The notes: generated by a model not told the origin, from the letters alone. Shown: positions 32,879 to 43,395, counted from the first letter of the stretch. The stretch is DNA of 64,000 nucleotides from Mercurialis annua (GCF_937616625.2 NC_065576.1:30232128-30296127); one strand, 5' to 3'. Numbers and translations are program-made.

Positions 32879-33091
32879 ATCATACCTTGCACGATCATCG
32901 CATATATCTGCGGCCTTGCAACTCATTCAACGAAAATAAAAACTATCTTTAAAAGTACATTTTGGTCCCTGAACTTTTTCCATATTTCCTGTTTAGTCCC
33001 TAAATTGCAGTTCATCGTTACTCGTTACTCGTTCTCTTTGTCTCTCGGCGATAGTAATAATAAAAAAAACGCAGTTCAAAAAAAGAAAAAA

Positions 33092-33211
33092 AGGGGTGCA
33101 ACACGAGGACTTCCTAGGAGGTTACCCATCCTAGTACTGCTCTCGCCCAAGCACGTTTAGCTTCGGAGTTCTGATGGGATCCGGTGCATTTGTGCTGGTA
33201 TGATCGCACCC
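33092..33211 (-). rRNA. 5S rRNA gene
   Basis: Box A 51-53 GCT, period 130: almost the whole upstream spacer is deleted, leaving only about 30 bp with the upstream promoter elements. Confidence 0.93.
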
Positions 33212-33243
33212 GTCATACCTTGCACGATCATCGCATATATCTG

Positions 33244-33341
33244 CTAGGAGGTCACCCATCCTAGTACTGCTCTCGCCCAAGCACGTATAACTTCGGAGTT
33301 CTGATGGGATCCGGTGCATTAGTGCTGGTATGATCGCACCC
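33244..33341 (-). pseudogene. 5S gene lacking its 3' end
   Basis: 98 nt remain; the last 22 nt, the terminator and most of the spacer are gone, so the gene body runs directly into the promoter of the copy at 33092. Box A reads GTTATACGTG. Internal and upstream promoters look intact. Confidence 0.9.
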
Positions 33342-33555
33342 GTCATACCTTGCACGATCATCGCATATATCCGCTGCCTTGCAACCCATTCAACCAAAAT
33401 AAAAACTATCTTTAAAAGTACGTTTTGGTCCCTGAACTTTTTCCATATTTCCCGTTTGGTCCCGGAATTGCAATTCATCGTTACTCGTTACTCGTTCTGT
33501 TTGTCTCTCGGCGATAGCGATAATAGAAAAAACGCAGTTCAAAAATAGCAAAAAA

Positions 33556-33675
33556 AGGGGTGCAACACGAGGACTTCCCAGGAGGTCACCCATCCTAGTA
33601 CTCCTCTCGCCCAAGCACGTTTAGCTTCGGAGTTCTGATGGGATCCGGTGCATTAGTGCTGGTATGATCGCACCC
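33556..33675 (-). rRNA. 5S rRNA gene
   Basis: Box A 51-53 GCT, period 340. Base -1 is A. Confidence 0.94.
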
Positions 33676-33895
33676 TTCATACCTTGCACGATCATCGCAT
33701 ATATCCGCTGCCTTGCAACTCATTCAACCAAAATAAAAACTATCTTTAAAAGTACGTTTTGGTCCCTGAACTTTTTCCATATTTCCCGTTTGGTCCCCGA
33801 ATTGCAATTCATCGTTACTCGTTACTCGTTACTCGTTCTGTTTGTCTCTCGGCGATAGTAATAATAGAAAAAACGCAGTTCAAAAAAAGCAAAAA

Positions 33896-34015
33896 AGGGG
33901 TGCAACACGAGGACTTCCCAGGAGGTCACCCATCCTAGTACTGCTCTCGCCCAAGCACGTTTAGCTTCGGAGTTCTGATGGGATCCGGTGCATTCGTGCT
34001 GGTATGATCGCACCC
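33896..34015 (-). rRNA. 5S rRNA gene
   Basis: Box A 51-53 GCT, period 333. Confidence 0.95.
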
Positions 34016-34228
34016 GTCATACCTTGCACGATCATCGCATATATCCGCTGCCTTGCAACTCTTTCAACCAAAATAAAAACTATCTTTAAAAGTACGTTTT
34101 GGTCCCTGAACTTTTTCCATATTTCTCGTTTGGTCCCTGAATTGCAATTCATCGTTACTCGTTACTCGTTCTGTTTGTCTCTCGGCGATAGCAATAATAG
34201 AAAAAACGAAGTTCAAAAAAAGCAAAAA

Positions 34229-34348
34229 AGGGGTGCAACACGAGGACTTCCCAGGAGGTCACCCATCCTAGTACTGCTCTCGCCCAAGCACGTTTAACTT
34301 TGGAGTTCTGATGGGATCCGGTGCATTAGTGCTGGTATGATCGCACCC
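34229..34348 (-). rRNA. 5S rRNA gene
   Basis: Box A 51-53 GTT with CTCCAAAG, period 340. Base -1 is A. Confidence 0.94.
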
Positions 34349-34568
34349 TTCATACCTTGCACGATCATCGCATATTTCCGCTGCCTTGCAACTCATTCAA
34401 CCAAAATAAAAACTATCTTTAAAAGTACGTTTTGGTCCCTGAACTTTTTCCATATTTCCCGTTTGGTCCCTGAATTGCAATTCATCGTTACTCGTTACTC
34501 GTTACTCATTCTGTTTGTCTCTCGGCGATAGTAATAATAGAAAAAACGCAGTTCAAAAAAAGCAAAAA

Positions 34569-34688
34569 AGGGGTGCAACACGAGGACTTCCCAGGAGGTC
34601 ACCCATCCTAGTACTGCTCTCGCCCAAGCACGTTTAGCTTTGGAGTTCTGATGGGATCCGGTGCATTAGTGCCGGTATCATCGCACCC
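34569..34688 (-). rRNA. 5S rRNA gene
   Basis: Box A 51-53 GCT with CTCCAAAG, period 302 (31 bp lost from the spacer). Confidence 0.93.
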
Positions 34689-34870
34689 TTCATACCTTGC
34701 ACGATCATCGCATATATCTGCTGCCTTCCAACTCATTCAACCAAAATAAAATCTATCTTTAAAAGTACGTTTTGGTGTCCGAATTGCAATTCATCGTTAC
34801 TCGTTACTCGTTCTGTTTGTCTCTCGGCGATAGTAATAATAGAAAAAACGCAGTTCAAAAAAAGCAAAAA

Positions 34871-34990
34871 AGGGGTGCAACACGAGGACTTCCCAGGAGG
34901 TCGCCCATCCTAGTACTGCTCTCGCCCAAGCACGTTTAGCTTCGGAGTTCTGATGGGATCCGGTGCATTCGTGCTGGTATGATCGCACCC
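34871..34990 (-). rRNA. 5S rRNA gene
   Basis: Box A 51-53 GCT, period 333. GGGCGACC in box C. Twin of the copy at 33896. Confidence 0.94.
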
Positions 34991-35203
34991 GTCATACCTT
35001 GCACGATCATCGCATATATCCGCTGCCTTGCAACTCTTTCAACCAAAATAAAAACTATCTTTAAAAGTACGTTTTGGTCCCTGAACTTTTTCCATATTTC
35101 TCGTTTGGTCCCTGAATTGCAATTCATCGTTACTCGTTACTCGTTCTGTTTGTCTCTCGGCGATAGCAATAATAGAAAAAACGAAGTTCAAAAAAAGCAA
35201 AAA

Positions 35204-35323
35204 AGGGGTGCAACACGAGGACTTCCCAGGAGGTCACCCATCCTAGTACTGCTCTCGCCCAAGCACGTTTAACTTTGGAGTTCTGATGGGATCCGGTGCA
35301 TTAGTGCTGGTATGATCGCACCC
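35204..35323 (-). rRNA. 5S rRNA gene
   Basis: Box A 51-53 GTT with CTCCAAAG, period 340. Twin of the copy at 34229, 975 bp away. Confidence 0.94.
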
Positions 35324-35543
35324 TTCATACCTTGCACGATCATCGCATATTTCCGCTGCCTTGCAACTCATTCAACCAAAATAAAAACTATCTTTAAAAG
35401 TACGTTTTGGTCCCTGAACTTTTTCCATATTTCCCGTTTGGTCCCTGAATTGCAATTCATCGTTACTCGTTACTCGTTACTCGTTCTGTTTGTCTCTCGG
35501 CGATAGTAATAATAGAAAAAACGCAGTTCAAAAAAAGCGAGAA

Positions 35544-35663
35544 AGGGGTGCAACACGAGGACTTCCCAGGAGGTCACCCATCCTAGTACTGCTCTCGCCC
35601 AAGCACGTTTAACTTCGGAGTTCTGATGGGATCCGGTGCATTAGTGCTGGTATGATCGCACCC
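35544..35663 (-). rRNA. 5S rRNA gene
   Basis: Box A 51-53 GTT, period 340. The first T-run is CCCCTTTCTCGC, only three T counting the gene end. Confidence 0.94.
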
Positions 35664-35883
35664 GTCATACCTTGCACGATCATCGCATATATCCGCTGCC
35701 TTGCGACTCATTCAACCAAAATAAAAACTATCTTTAAAAGTACGTTTTGGTCCCTGAACTTTTTCCATATTTCTCGTTTGGTCCCTGAATTGCAATTCAT
35801 CGTTACTCGTTACTCGTTACTCGTTCTGTTTGTCTCTCGGCGATAGTAATAATAGAAAAAACGCAGTTCAAAAAAAGCAAAAA

Positions 35884-36003
35884 AGGGGTGCAACACGAGG
35901 ACTTCCCAGGAAGTCACCCATCCTAGTACTGCTCTCGCCTGAGCACGTTTAACTTCGGAGTTCTGATGGGATCCGGTGCATTAGTGCTGGTATGATCGCA
36001 CCC
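35884..36003 (-). rRNA. 5S rRNA gene
   Basis: Box A 51-53 GTT, period 334. GTGCTCAGGCG and GGTGACTTCC variants. Confidence 0.94.
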
Positions 36004-36217
36004 GTCATACCTTGCACGATCATCGCATATATCCGCTGCCTTGCGACTCATTCAACCAAAATAAAAACTATCTTTAAAAGTACGTTTTGGTCCCTGAACT
36101 TTTTCCATATTTCCCGTTTGGTCCCTGAATTGCAATTCATCGTTACTCGTTACTCGTTACTCGTTCTCTCTCGGCGATAGTAATAATAGAAAAAACGCAG
36201 TTCAAAAAAAGCGAAAA

Positions 36218-36337
36218 AGGGGTGCAACACGAGGACTTCCCAGGAGGTCACCCATCCTAGTACTGCTCTCGCCCAAGCACGTTTAACTTCGGAGTTCTGA
36301 TGGGATCCGGTGCATTAGTGCTGGTATGATCGCACCC
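36218..36337 (-). rRNA. 5S rRNA gene
   Basis: Box A 51-53 GTT, period 340. GGTTTGAC just upstream of +1. Confidence 0.95.
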
Positions 36338-36557
36338 GTCAAACCTTGCACGATCATCGCATATATCCGCTGCCTTGCAACTCATTCAACCAAAATAAAA
36401 ACTATCTTTAAAAGTACGTTTTGGTCCCTGAACTTTTTCCATATTTCCCGTTTGGTCCCTGAATTGCAATTCATCGTTACTCGTTACTCGTTACTCGTTC
36501 TGTTTGTCTCTCGGCGATAGTAATAATAGAAAAAACGCAGTTCAAAAAAAGCAAAAA

Positions 36558-36677
36558 AGGGGTGCAACACGAGGACTTCCCAGGAAGTCACCCATCCTAG
36601 TACTGCTCTCGCCTGAGCACGTTTAACTTCGGAGTTCTGATGGGATCCGGTGCATTAGTGCTGGTATGATCGCACCC
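36558..36677 (-). rRNA. 5S rRNA gene
   Basis: Box A 51-53 GTT, period 334. Same gene variants as at 35884. Confidence 0.94.
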
Positions 36678-36891
36678 GTCATACCTTGCACGATCATCGC
36701 ATATATCCGCTGCCTTGCGACTCATTCAACCAAAATAAAAACTATCTTTAAAAGTACGTTTTGGTCCCTGAACTTTTTCCATATTTCCCGTTTGGTCCCT
36801 GAATTGCAATTCATCGTTACTCGTTACTCGTTACTCGTTCTCTCTCGGCGATAGTAATAATAGAAAAAACGCAGTTCAAAAAAAGCGAAAA

Positions 36892-37011
36892 AGGGGTGCA
36901 ACACGAGGACTTCCCAGGAGGTCACCCATCCTAGTACTGCTCTCGCCCAAGCACGTTTAACTTCGGAGTTCTGATGGGATCCGGTGCATTAGTGCTGGTA
37001 TGATCGCACCC
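36892..37011 (-). rRNA. 5S rRNA gene
   Basis: Box A 51-53 GTT, period 334. GGTTTGAC upstream. Confidence 0.95.
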
Positions 37012-37225
37012 GTCAAACCTTGCACGATCATCGCATATATCCGCTGCCTTGCAACTCATTCAACCAAAATAAAAACTATCTTTAAAAGTACGTTTTGGTC
37101 CCTGAACTTTTTCCATATTTCCCGTTTGGTCCCTGAATTGCAATTCATCGTTACTCGTTACTCGTTACTCGTTCTCTCTCGGCGATAGTAATAATAGAAA
37201 AAACGCAGTTCAAAAAAAGCGAAAA

Positions 37226-37345
37226 AGGGGTGCAACACGAGGACTTCCCAGGAGGTCACCCATCCTAGTACTGCTCTCGCCTGAGCACGTTTATCTTCGG
37301 AGTTCTGATGGGATCCGGTGCATTAGTGCTGGTATGATCGCACCC
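37226..37345 (-). rRNA. 5S rRNA gene
   Basis: Box A 51-53 GAT, period 334. GTGCTCAGGCG variant. Confidence 0.94.
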
Positions 37346-37559
37346 GTCATACCTTGCACGATCATCGCATATATCCGCTGCCTTGCGACTCATTCAACCA
37401 AAATAAAAACTATCTTTAAAAGTACGTTTTGGTCCCTGAACTTTTTCCATATTTCCCGTTTGGTCCCTGAATTGCAATTCATCGTTACTCGTTACTCGTT
37501 ACTCGTTCTCTCTCGGCGATAGTAATAATAGAAAAAACGCAGTTCAAAAAAAGCGAAAA

Positions 37560-37679
37560 AGGGGTGCAACACGAGGACTTCCCAGGAGGTCACCCATCCT
37601 AGTACTGCTCTCGCCCAAGCACGTTTAACTTCGGAGTTCTGATGGGATCCGGTGCATTAGTGCTGGTATGATCGCACCC
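37560..37679 (-). rRNA. 5S rRNA gene
   Basis: Box A 51-53 GTT, period 340. GGTTTGAC upstream. Confidence 0.95.
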
Positions 37680-37899
37680 GTCAAACCTTGCACGATCATC
37701 GCATATATCCGCTGCCTTGCAACTCATTCAACCAAAATAAAAACTATCTTTAAAAGTACGTTTTGGTCCCTGAACTTTTTCCATATTTCCCGTTTGGTCC
37801 CTGAATTGCAATTCATCGTTACTCGTTACTCGTTACTCGTTCTGTTTGTCTCTCGGCGATAGTAATAATAGAAAAAACGCAGTTCAAAAAAAGCGAGAA

Positions 37900-38019
37900 A
37901 GGGGTGCAACACGAGGACTTCCCAGGAGGTCACCCATCCTAGTACTGCTCTCGCCTAAGCACGTTTAACTTCGGAGTTCTGATGGGATCCGGTGCATTAG
38001 TGCTGGTATGATCGCACCC
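37900..38019 (-). rRNA. 5S rRNA gene
   Basis: Box A 51-53 GTT, period 333. GGTTTGAC upstream; CCCCTTTCTCGC terminator. Confidence 0.94.
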
Positions 38020-38232
38020 GTCAAACCTTGCACGATCATCGCATATATCCGCTGCCTTGCAACTCATTCAACCAAAATAAAAACTATCTTTAAAAGTACG
38101 TTTTGGTCCCTGAACTTTTTCCATATTTCCCGTTTGGTCCCTGAATTGCAATTCATCGTTACTCGTTACTCGTTCTGTTTGTCTCTCGGCGATAGTAATA
38201 ATAGAAAAAACGCAGTTCAAAAAAAGCGAGAA

Positions 38233-38352
38233 AGGGGTGCAACACGAGGACTTCCCAGGAGGTCACCCATCCTAGTACTGCTCTCGCCCAAGCACGTTTG
38301 ACTTCGGAGTTCTGATGGGATCCGGTGCATTAGTGCTGGTATGATCGCACCC
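38233..38352 (-). rRNA. 5S rRNA gene
   Basis: Box A 51-53 GTC, period 333. Its upstream spacer holds the left switch into the core block. Confidence 0.95.
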
Positions 38353-38565
38353 GTCATACCTTGCACGATCATCGCATATATCCGCTGCCTTGCGACTCAT
38401 TCAACCAAAATAAAAACTATCTTTAAAAGTACGTTTTGGTCCCTGAACTTTTTCCATATTTCCCGTTTAGTCCTTGAATTGCAATGCATCGTTACTCGTT
38501 ACTCGTTCGGTTTGTCTCTCGGCGATAGTAATAATAGAAAAAACGCAGTTCAAAAAAAGCAAAAA

Positions 38566-38685
38566 AGGGGTGCAACACGAGGACTTCCCAGGAGGTCACC
38601 CATCATAGTACTGCTCTCGCCCAAGCACGTTTAGCTTCGGAGTTCTGATGGGACCCGGTGCATTAGTGCTGGTATGTTCGCACCC
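38566..38685 (-). rRNA. 5S rRNA gene
   Basis: Box A 51-53 GCT, period 105 to a fragment. Twin of the copy at 29929. Confidence 0.93.
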
Positions 38686-38745
38686 GTCATACCTTGCACG
38701 ATCATCGCATATATCTGCTGCCTTGCAACTCATTCAACCAAAATA

Positions 38746-38790
38746 AGTTCTGATGGGATCCGGTGCATTAATGCTGGTATGTTCGCACCC
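38746..38790 (-). pseudogene. 5S 5'-end fragment fused to spacer
   Basis: First 45 nt only; the same junction as at 30109-30153, 8637 bp away. Confidence 0.9.
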
Positions 38791-39004
38791 GTCATACCTT
38801 GCACGATCATCGCATATATCTGCTGCCTTGCAACTCATTCAATCAAAATAAAAACTATCTTTCAAAGTACGTTTTGGTCCCTGAACTATTTCCATATTTC
38901 CCGTTTAGTCCCTGAATTGCAATTCATCGTTACTCGTTACTCGTCCTATTTGTCTCTCGGCGATAGTAATAATAGAAAACACGCATTTCAAAAAAATCAA
39001 AAAA

Positions 39005-39124
39005 AGGGGTGCAACAAGAGGACTTCCCACGAGGTCACCCATCCTAGTACTGCTCTCGCCCAAGCACGTTTAGCTTCGGAGTTCTGATGGGATCCGGTGC
39101 ATTAGTGCTGGTATTATCGCACCC
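39005..39124 (-). rRNA. 5S rRNA gene
   Basis: Box A 51-53 GCT, period 333. GCGATAATACC at the 5' end. Confidence 0.93.
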
Positions 39125-39337
39125 GTCATACCTTGCACGATCATCGCATATATCTGCCGCCTTGCAACTCATTCAATCAAAATAAAAACTATCTTTAAAA
39201 GTACGTTTTGGTCCCTGAACGTTTTCCATATTTCCCATTTAGTCCCCGAATTGCAATGCATCGTTACTCGTTACTCGTTCGGTTTGTCTCTCGGCGATAG
39301 TAATAATAAAAAAAATGCAGTTCAAAAAAAGCAAAAA

Positions 39338-39457
39338 AGGGGTGCGACACGAGGACTTCCCATGAGGTCACCCATCCTAGTACTGCTCTCGCCCAAGCAC
39401 GTTTATCTTCGGAGTTCTGATGGGATCCGGTGCATTAGTGCTGGTATGATCGCACCC
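39338..39457 (-). rRNA. 5S rRNA gene
   Basis: Box A 51-53 GAT, period 333. GTGTCGCACC near the 3' end, unlike its positional twin at 30701. Confidence 0.94.
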
Positions 39458-39670
39458 GTCATACCTTGCACGATCATCGCATATACCTGCTGCCATGCAA
39501 CTTATTCAACCAAAATAAAAACTATCTTTAAAAGTACGTTTTGGTCCCTGAACTTTTTCCATATTTCCTGTATAGTCCCTGAATTGCAATTCATCGTTAC
39601 TCGTTACTCGTTCTGTTTGTCTCTCGGCGATAGTAATAATAAAAAAAACGCAGTTCAAAAAAAGCAAAAA

Positions 39671-39790
39671 AGGGGTGCGACACGAGGACTTCCCAGGAGG
39701 TCACCCATCCTAGTACTGCTCTCGCCCAAGCACGTTTAGCTTCGGAGTTCTGATGGGATCCGGTGCATTAGTGCTGGTATGATCGCACCC
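39671..39790 (-). rRNA. 5S rRNA gene
   Basis: Box A 51-53 GCT, period 332. Base -1 is A. Confidence 0.94.
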
Positions 39791-40002
39791 TTCATACCTT
39801 GCACGATCATCGCATATATCTGCTGCCTTGCAACTCATTCAACCAAAATAAAAACTATCTTTAAAAGTACGTTTTGTCCCTGAACGTTTTCCATATTTCC
39901 CGTTTAGTCCCTGAATTGCAATGCATCGTTACTCGTTACTCGTTCGGTTTGTCTCTCGACGATAGTAATAATAGAAAAAACGCAGTTCAAAAAAAGCAAA
40001 AA

Positions 40003-40122
40003 AGGGGTGCAACACGAGGACTTCACAGGAGGTCACCCATCCTAGTACTGCTCTCGTCCAAGCACGTTTAGCTTCGGAGTTCTGATGGGATCCGGTGCAT
40101 TAGTGCTTGTATGATCGCACCC
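40003..40122 (-). rRNA. 5S rRNA gene
   Basis: Box A 51-53 GCT, period 332. Confidence 0.95.
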
Positions 40123-40334
40123 GTCATACCTTGCACGATCATCGCATATATCTGCAGCCTTGCAACTCATTCAACCAAAATAAAAAATATCTTTAAAAGT
40201 ACGTTTTAGTCCCTGAACTTTTTCCATATTTCCCGTTTAGCCCCTGAATTGCAATGCATCGTTACTCGTTACTCGTTCAGTTTGTCTCTCGGCGATAGTA
40301 ATAATAAAAAAACGCAGTTCAAAAAAAGCAAAAA

Positions 40335-40454
40335 AGGGGTGCGACACGAGGACTTCCCAGGAGGTTACCCATCCTAGTACTGCTCTCGCCCAAGCACGTT
40401 TAGCTTTGGAGTTCTGATGGGATCCGGTGAATTAGTGCCGGTATCATCGCACCC
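40335..40454 (-). rRNA. 5S rRNA gene, variant
   Basis: Box A 51-53 GCT, period 332. Twin of the variant at 31695. Confidence 0.9.
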
Positions 40455-40666
40455 TTCATACCTTACACGATCATCGCATATATCCGCTGCCTTGCAACTC
40501 ATTCAACCAAAATAAAATCTATCTTTAAAAGTACGTTTTGGTCCCTGAACTTTTTCCATATTTCCTGTTTAGTCCCTGAATTGCAATTCATCGTTACTCG
40601 TTACTCGTTCGGTTTGTCTCTCGGCGATAGTAATAATTAAAAAAACGCAGTTCAAAAAAGCAAAAA

Positions 40667-40786
40667 AGGGGTGCGACACGAGGACTTCCCAGGAGGTCAC
40701 CCATCCTAGTATTGCTCTCGCCCAAGCACTTTTAGCTTCGGAGTTCTGATGGGATCCGGTGCATTAGTGCTGGTATGATCGCACCC
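40667..40786 (-). rRNA. 5S rRNA gene
   Basis: Box A 51-53 GCT, period 401. AAAAGTGC in box A, twin of 32027. Confidence 0.93.
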
Positions 40787-40993
40787 GTCATACCTTGCAC
40801 GATCATCGCATATATCTGTTGCCTTGCAACTCATTCAACAAAATAAAAACTATCTTTAAAAGTACATTTTGGTCCCTGAACGTTTTCCATATTTCCCGTT
40901 TAGTCCCTGAATTGCAATTCATCGTTACTCGTTACTCGTTCTGTTCTTCTCTCGGCGATAGTAATAATAAAAAAACGCAGTTCAAAAAAAGCA

Positions 40994-41067
40994 TTACTCG
41001 TTACTCGTTCTGTTTGTCTCTCGGCGATAGTAATCATAAAAAAAACTCAGTTCAAAAAAAGCAAATA
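40994..41067. repeat. Partial spacer duplication (long unit)
   Basis: Long-spacer unit of 401 bp, part of the core block copied from 29.8-32.5 kb. Confidence 0.9.
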
Positions 41068-41187
41068 AAGGGTGCAACACGAGGACTTCCCAGGAGGTCA
41101 CCCATCCTAGTACTGCTCTCGCCCAAGCACGTTTAACTTCAGAGTTCTAAAGGGATCCGGTGCATTCGTGCTGGTATGATCGCACCC
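41068..41187 (-). rRNA. 5S rRNA gene, chimeric
   Basis: Box A 51-53 GTT, period 340. The 3' half matches the copy at 32427 (core type), the 5' part matches right-domain copies; the block switch lies inside this gene. First T-run broken. Confidence 0.91.
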
Positions 41188-41407
41188 GTCATACCTTGCA
41201 CGATCATCGCATATATCCGCTGCCTTGCAACTCTTTCAACCAAAATAAAAACTATCTTTAAAAGTACGTTTTGGTCCCTGAACTTTTTCCATATTTCCCG
41301 TTTGGTCCCTGAATTGCAATTTATCGTTACTCGTTACTCGTTACTCGTTCTGTTTGTCTCTCGGCGATAGTAATAATAGAAAAAACGCAGTTCAAAAAAA
41401 GCGAAAA

Positions 41408-41527
41408 AGGGGTGCAACACGAGGACTTCGCAGGAGGTCACCCATCCTAGTACTGCTCTCGCACAAGCACATTTAACTTCGGAGTTCTGATGGGATCCGG
41501 TGCATTAGTGCTGGTATAATCACACCC
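41408..41527 (-). rRNA. 5S rRNA gene, variant
   Basis: Box A 51-53 GTT, period 339. GGGTGTGATTATACC at the 5' end and AAATGTGC in box A. Confidence 0.92.
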
Positions 41528-41746
41528 GTCATACTTTGCACGATCATCGCATATATCCGCTGCCTTGCAACTCATTCAACCAAAATAAAAACTATCTTTA
41601 AAAGTACGTTTTGGTCCATGAACTTTTTCCATATTTCCCGTTTGGTCCCCGAATTGCAATTCATCGTTACTCGTTACTCGTTACTCGTTCTGTTTGTCTC
41701 TCGGCGATAGTAATAATAGAAAAAACGCAGTTCAAAAAAGCAAAAA

Positions 41747-41866
41747 AGGGGTGCAACACGAGGACTTCCCAGGAGGTCACCCATCCTAGTACTGCTCTCG
41801 CCCAAGCACGTTTAGCTTCGGAGTTCTGATGGGATCCGGTGCATTAGTGCTGGTATGATCGCACCC
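41747..41866 (-). rRNA. 5S rRNA gene
   Basis: Box A 51-53 GCT; next copy is a deleted gene. Confidence 0.95.
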
Positions 41867-42079
41867 GTCATACCTTGCACGATCATCGCATATATCCGCT
41901 GCCTTGCAACTCTTTCAACCAAAATAAAAACTATCTTTAAAAGTACGTTTTGGTCCCTGAACTTTTTCCATATTTCCCGTTTGGTCCCTGAATTGCAATT
42001 CATCGTTACTCGTTACTCGTTCTGTTTGTCTCTCGGCGATAGTAATAATAGAAAAAACGCAGTTCAAAAAAAGCGAGAA

Positions 42080-42169
42080 AGGGGTGCAACACGAGGACTT
42101 CCCAGGAGGTCACCCATCCTAGTACTGCTCTCGCCCAAGCACGTTTAACTTCGGAGTTCTGATGCACCC
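42080..42169 (-). pseudogene. 5S gene with 30-nt deletion near 5' end
   Basis: 90 nt remain. The first few bases join directly to CATCAGAAC; about nt 7-36 are lost, probably through repeated GAT/G motifs. Box A to box C and the upstream promoter are present, so a short RNA could in principle be made. Confidence 0.92.
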
Positions 42170-42389
42170 GTCATACCTTGCACGATCATCGCATATATCC
42201 GCTGCCTTGCGACTCATTCAACCAAAATAAAAACTATCTTTAAAAGTACGTTTTGGTCCCTGAACTTTTTCCATATTTCCCGTTTGGTCCCTGAATTGCA
42301 ATTCATCGTTACTCGTTACTCGTTACTCGTTCTGTTTGTCTCTCGGCGATAGTGATAATAGAAAAAACGCAGTTCAAAAAAAGCGAAAA

Positions 42390-42509
42390 AGGGGTGCAAC
42401 ACGAGGACTTCCCAGGAGGTCACCCATCCTAGTACTGCTCTCGCCCAAGCACGTTTATCTTCGGAGTTCTGATGGGATCCGGTGCATTAGTGCTGGTATG
42501 ATCGCACCC
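42390..42509 (-). rRNA. 5S rRNA gene
   Basis: Box A 51-53 GAT, period 333. Confidence 0.95.
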
Positions 42510-42722
42510 GTCATACCTTGCACGATCATCGCATATATCCGCTGCCTTGCAACTCATTCAACCAAAATAAAAACTATCTTTAAAAGTACGTTTTGGTCCC
42601 TGAACTTTTTCCATATTTCCCGTTTGGTCCCTGAATTGCAATTCATCGTTACTCGTTACTCGTTCTGTTTGTCTCTCGGCGATAGTAATAATAGAAAAAA
42701 CGCAGTTCAAAAAAAGCGAAAA

Positions 42723-42842
42723 AGGGGTGCAACACGAGGACTTCCCAGGAGGTCACCCATCCTAGTAATGCTCTCGCCCAAGCACGTTTAACTTCGGAGT
42801 TCTGATGGGATCCGGTGCATTAGTGCTGGTATGATCGCACCG
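42723..42842 (-). rRNA. 5S rRNA gene
   Basis: Box A 51-53 GTT, period 333. 5' end CGGTGCG, which breaks the first base pair of helix I; CATTACTAGG near box C. Confidence 0.93.
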
Positions 42843-43055
42843 GTCATACCTTGCACGATCATCGCATATATCCGCTGCCTTGCAACTCATTCAACCAAAA
42901 TAAAAACTATCTTTAAAAGTACGTTTTGGTCCCTGAACTTTTTCCATATTTCCCGTTTGGTCCCTGAATTGCAATTCATCGTTACTCGTTACTCGTTCTG
43001 TTTGTCTCTCGGCGATAGTAATAATAGAAAAAACGCAGTTCAAAAAAAGCGAAAA

Positions 43056-43175
43056 AGGGGTGCAACACGAGGACTTCCCAGGAGGTCACCCATCCTAGTA
43101 CTGCTCTCGCCCAAGCACGTTTGACTTCGGAGTTCTGATGGGATCCGGTGCATTAGTGCTGGTATGATCGCACCC
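43056..43175 (-). rRNA. 5S rRNA gene
   Basis: Box A 51-53 GTC, period 340. Confidence 0.95.
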
Positions 43176-43395
43176 GTCATACCTTGCACGATCATCGCAT
43201 ATATCCGCTGCCTTGCAACTCATTCAACCAAAATAAAAACTATCTTTAAAAGTACGTTTTGGTCCCTGAACTTTTTCCATATTTCCCGTTTGGTCCCTGA
43301 ATTGCAATTCATCGTTACTCGTTACTCGTTACTCGTTCTGTTTGTCTCTCGGCGATAGTAATAATAGAAAAAACGCAGTTCAAAAAAAGCGAAAA

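Larger units (their letters stand above)
13600..33341. repeat. Heterogeneous core of the 5S array
   Basis: Copies differ much more from each other than in either flank. Marks include GTGCGACACG and GTGCGGCACG gene variants, a CATCGG variant in place of CTTCGG, GGTCCCTGAAC spacers, truncated copies, units of about 400-409 bp and both solo LTRs. Less efficient homogenisation or an older block would explain this; that is inference. Confidence 0.8.
35884..37679. repeat. Alternating two-unit repeat
   Basis: Units with CGCCTGAGCACG in the gene alternate with units carrying CGTCAAACC at the promoter. Several spacers here read TTCTCTCTCGG, lacking 6 bp, which gives 334-bp periods despite three heptamers. 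Confidence 0.8.
38457..41150. repeat. Core block displaced into the right domain
   Basis: Core-type units flanked on both sides by right-domain units. The left switch lies inside one spacer (CCGCTGCC and TTGCGACTC are right type; GTTTAGTCCTTG and GCAATGCATC are core type). The right switch lies inside a gene, where TTCTAAAGGGATC is followed by right-type sequence. Confidence 0.8.
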
